Positions 63,129 to 64,000 of a stretch of 64,000 bases of DNA are shown piece after piece. Position numbers and translations under genes: made by a program. The notes under the pieces were generated by a model. It was not told the DNA's origin and did not search any database. It saw only the letters and a list, made by a program, of their open reading frames with translations. The stretch comes from Accumulibacter sp964420975 (GTDB lineage Bacteria; Pseudomonadota; Gammaproteobacteria; Burkholderiales; Rhodocyclaceae): NCBI GenBank assembly GCA_964420975.1, contig CAYQVH010000013.1, forward strand, positions 1 through 64,000, given 5' to 3'. How positions within the stretch are numbered: the first letter of the stretch is position 1; each line of letters begins with the position of its first letter.

Positions 63129-64000
63129 ATGATGAGACTCTTGCTCCTTCTCTTGTGGACCGGCCTCCTCACCGGTTGCGCGTCACCGCCGCTACGCGGA
63201 ACCGGCGATCTCGGTGTAGTGATCGAGCGAGCGAGTGGGCAAGTCACGCTGATCGACACCACCCGGCGCCAACCGTACGCCCGCGTCACCGGTCTCGGCG
63301 ATTTGTCGCACGCTTCCGTCGTTTATTCGCGGGATGGTCGCTACGCCTTTGTCTTTGGTCGCGACGGCGGGCTGAGCAAGGTCGACCTGCTTGAGGCGCG
63401 ACTGGTGAAACGTGTCCTGCAGTCCGGCAATGCCATTGGCGGCGCGATCTCGCAGGATGGCCGGATTGTGGTTGCACAAAATTACACGCCGGGCGGTATC
63501 AAGGCGTTTGATGCCGAGACGCTCGACTTGCTGGCCGAAGTGCCGGCAGAGTACGCGCCCGGCCATTTCTCAAAGGTGGTTGGCCTCGCCGATCTGTCTG
63601 GAAATCGCTTCGCGTACGCGCTCTTCGACGGCGGCGAAATCTGGGTCAGCGACTTTTCCGACCCGAAGCGACCGACGACGCAGCGTTACCCGGCCGGTTT
63701 GCAACCGTACGACGGTTTGGTGACGCCGGACGGTCGCTACTACCTTGCCGGACTGTTCGGCGAGGATGGCGTCGCCTTGCTCGATACGTGGCAACCGGAA
63801 CGCGGTAGCCGACGTATCCTCAAGGACTACGGTCGAGGACAGGAAAAGCTGCCCGTCTTCAAGATGCCGCACCTGCGCGGCTGGTCGATGGCGCAAGGGC
63901 AAGCGTATCTGCCAGCAATCGGTCGCCACGAAGTGCTCGTCGTTTCCGGCAGCACGTGGCAGGAAGTCGGACGGATCAAGGTCAAGGGGCAACCGGTATT
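63129..64000 (+). CDS. nirF: NirF, haem d1 biosynthesis protein (partial, runs off the window)
   Basis: 290 codons are visible. The product begins MMRLLLLLLWTGLLTGC, a lipoprotein-type signal with lipobox LTGC, then GDLGVVIERASGQVTLID and the beta-propeller blades of NirF (VVYSRDGRYAFVFGRDG, AQNYTPGGIKAFDAETL). NirF works in the last steps of haem d1 synthesis for cd1 nitrite reductase. The rest of the gene and probably more nir genes lie outside the window. Confidence 0.85.
   Translation, partial: MMRLLLLLLWTGLLTGCASPPLRGTGDLGVVIERASGQVTLIDTTRRQPYARVTGLGDLSHASVVYSRDGRYAFVFGRDGGLSKVDLLEARLVKRVLQSGNAIGGAISQDGRIVVAQNYTPGGIKAFDAETLDLLAEVPAEYAPGHFSKVVGLADLSGNRFAYALFDGGEIWVSDFSDPKRPTTQRYPAGLQPYDGLVTPDGRYYLAGLFGEDGVALLDTWQPERGSRRILKDYGRGQEKLPVFKMPHLRGWSMAQGQAYLPAIGRHEVLVVSGSTWQEVGRIKVKGQPV

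Overview
The window reads as a high-GC betaproteobacterial chromosome, most likely Rhodocyclales and possibly 'Candidatus Accumulibacter'-like. This is inferred from the iscR-first isc operon, the trmJ/suhB/cysE neighbourhood, efp with both modification enzymes, and nirF with a c551-type cytochrome. A 100-N scaffold gap inside the CRISPR array shows that it is a draft assembly.

Layout. (1) 1-15.8 kb is an integrated genomic island ending in a tyrosine integrase beside tRNA-Phe. It carries a defence-type operon (DUF499 ATPase, DUF3780, DUF1156 DNA methylase, UPF0175/DUF3368-PIN toxin-antitoxin pair, PLD-SNF2 helicase) and an opposing element-maintenance block (small excisionase/HTH protein, CHC2 zinc-finger protein, DUF3987 primase/helicase-like protein, small ORF). 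(2) 15.8-18.9 kb holds wrecks of IS3-, ISAzo13- and ISAs1-type transposases around a gamma-glutamyltransferase gene. (3) 18.9-22.7 kb has enolase, an ArsR regulator, a small secreted protein, a ferric-reductase-like flavohaem protein and a cytochrome b5-like protein. (4) 22.7-30.1 kb is the complete isc iron-sulfur operon on the minus strand (iscR, extra nifS-like desulfurase, iscS, iscU, iscA, hscB, hscA, fdx, iscX, DUF2237). Upstream of it are cysE and trmJ, with suhB divergent. (5) 33.3-38.7 kb is an efflux-type operon (AI-2E/PerM permease, outer-membrane factor, HlyD adaptor, DUF2955 protein, K+-channel-like protein). (6) 38.8-54.0 kb is a complete type I-E CRISPR-Cas locus (cas3-cas8e-cse2-cas7e-cas5e-cas6e-cas1-cas2) followed by a very long array: 109 visible 28-bp repeats, 61-bp period, one internal assembly gap. 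(7) 54.2-64 kb has a small ORF, a VOC protein, malonyl-CoA decarboxylase and lgt (minus strand), then ilvD, cytochrome c551, tRNA-Gly, tRNA-Cys, epmB (minus strand), efp, epmA and the 5' part of nirF.

The most informative material is in the array itself. 98 of 102 pre-gap spacers begin with C or T, which implies a PAM ending in a pyrimidine (probably AAY) instead of the E. coli AAG. Three spacer pairs are reverse-complement overlaps of the same target (29, 24 and 17 nt). One pair overlaps on the same strand and reads back an AAC PAM. Two spacers are two-mismatch variants of each other, and two decode to DNA-methyltransferase motifs. The defence island and the CRISPR locus sit about 28 kb apart, so this chromosome segment is rich in anti-mobile-element functions.
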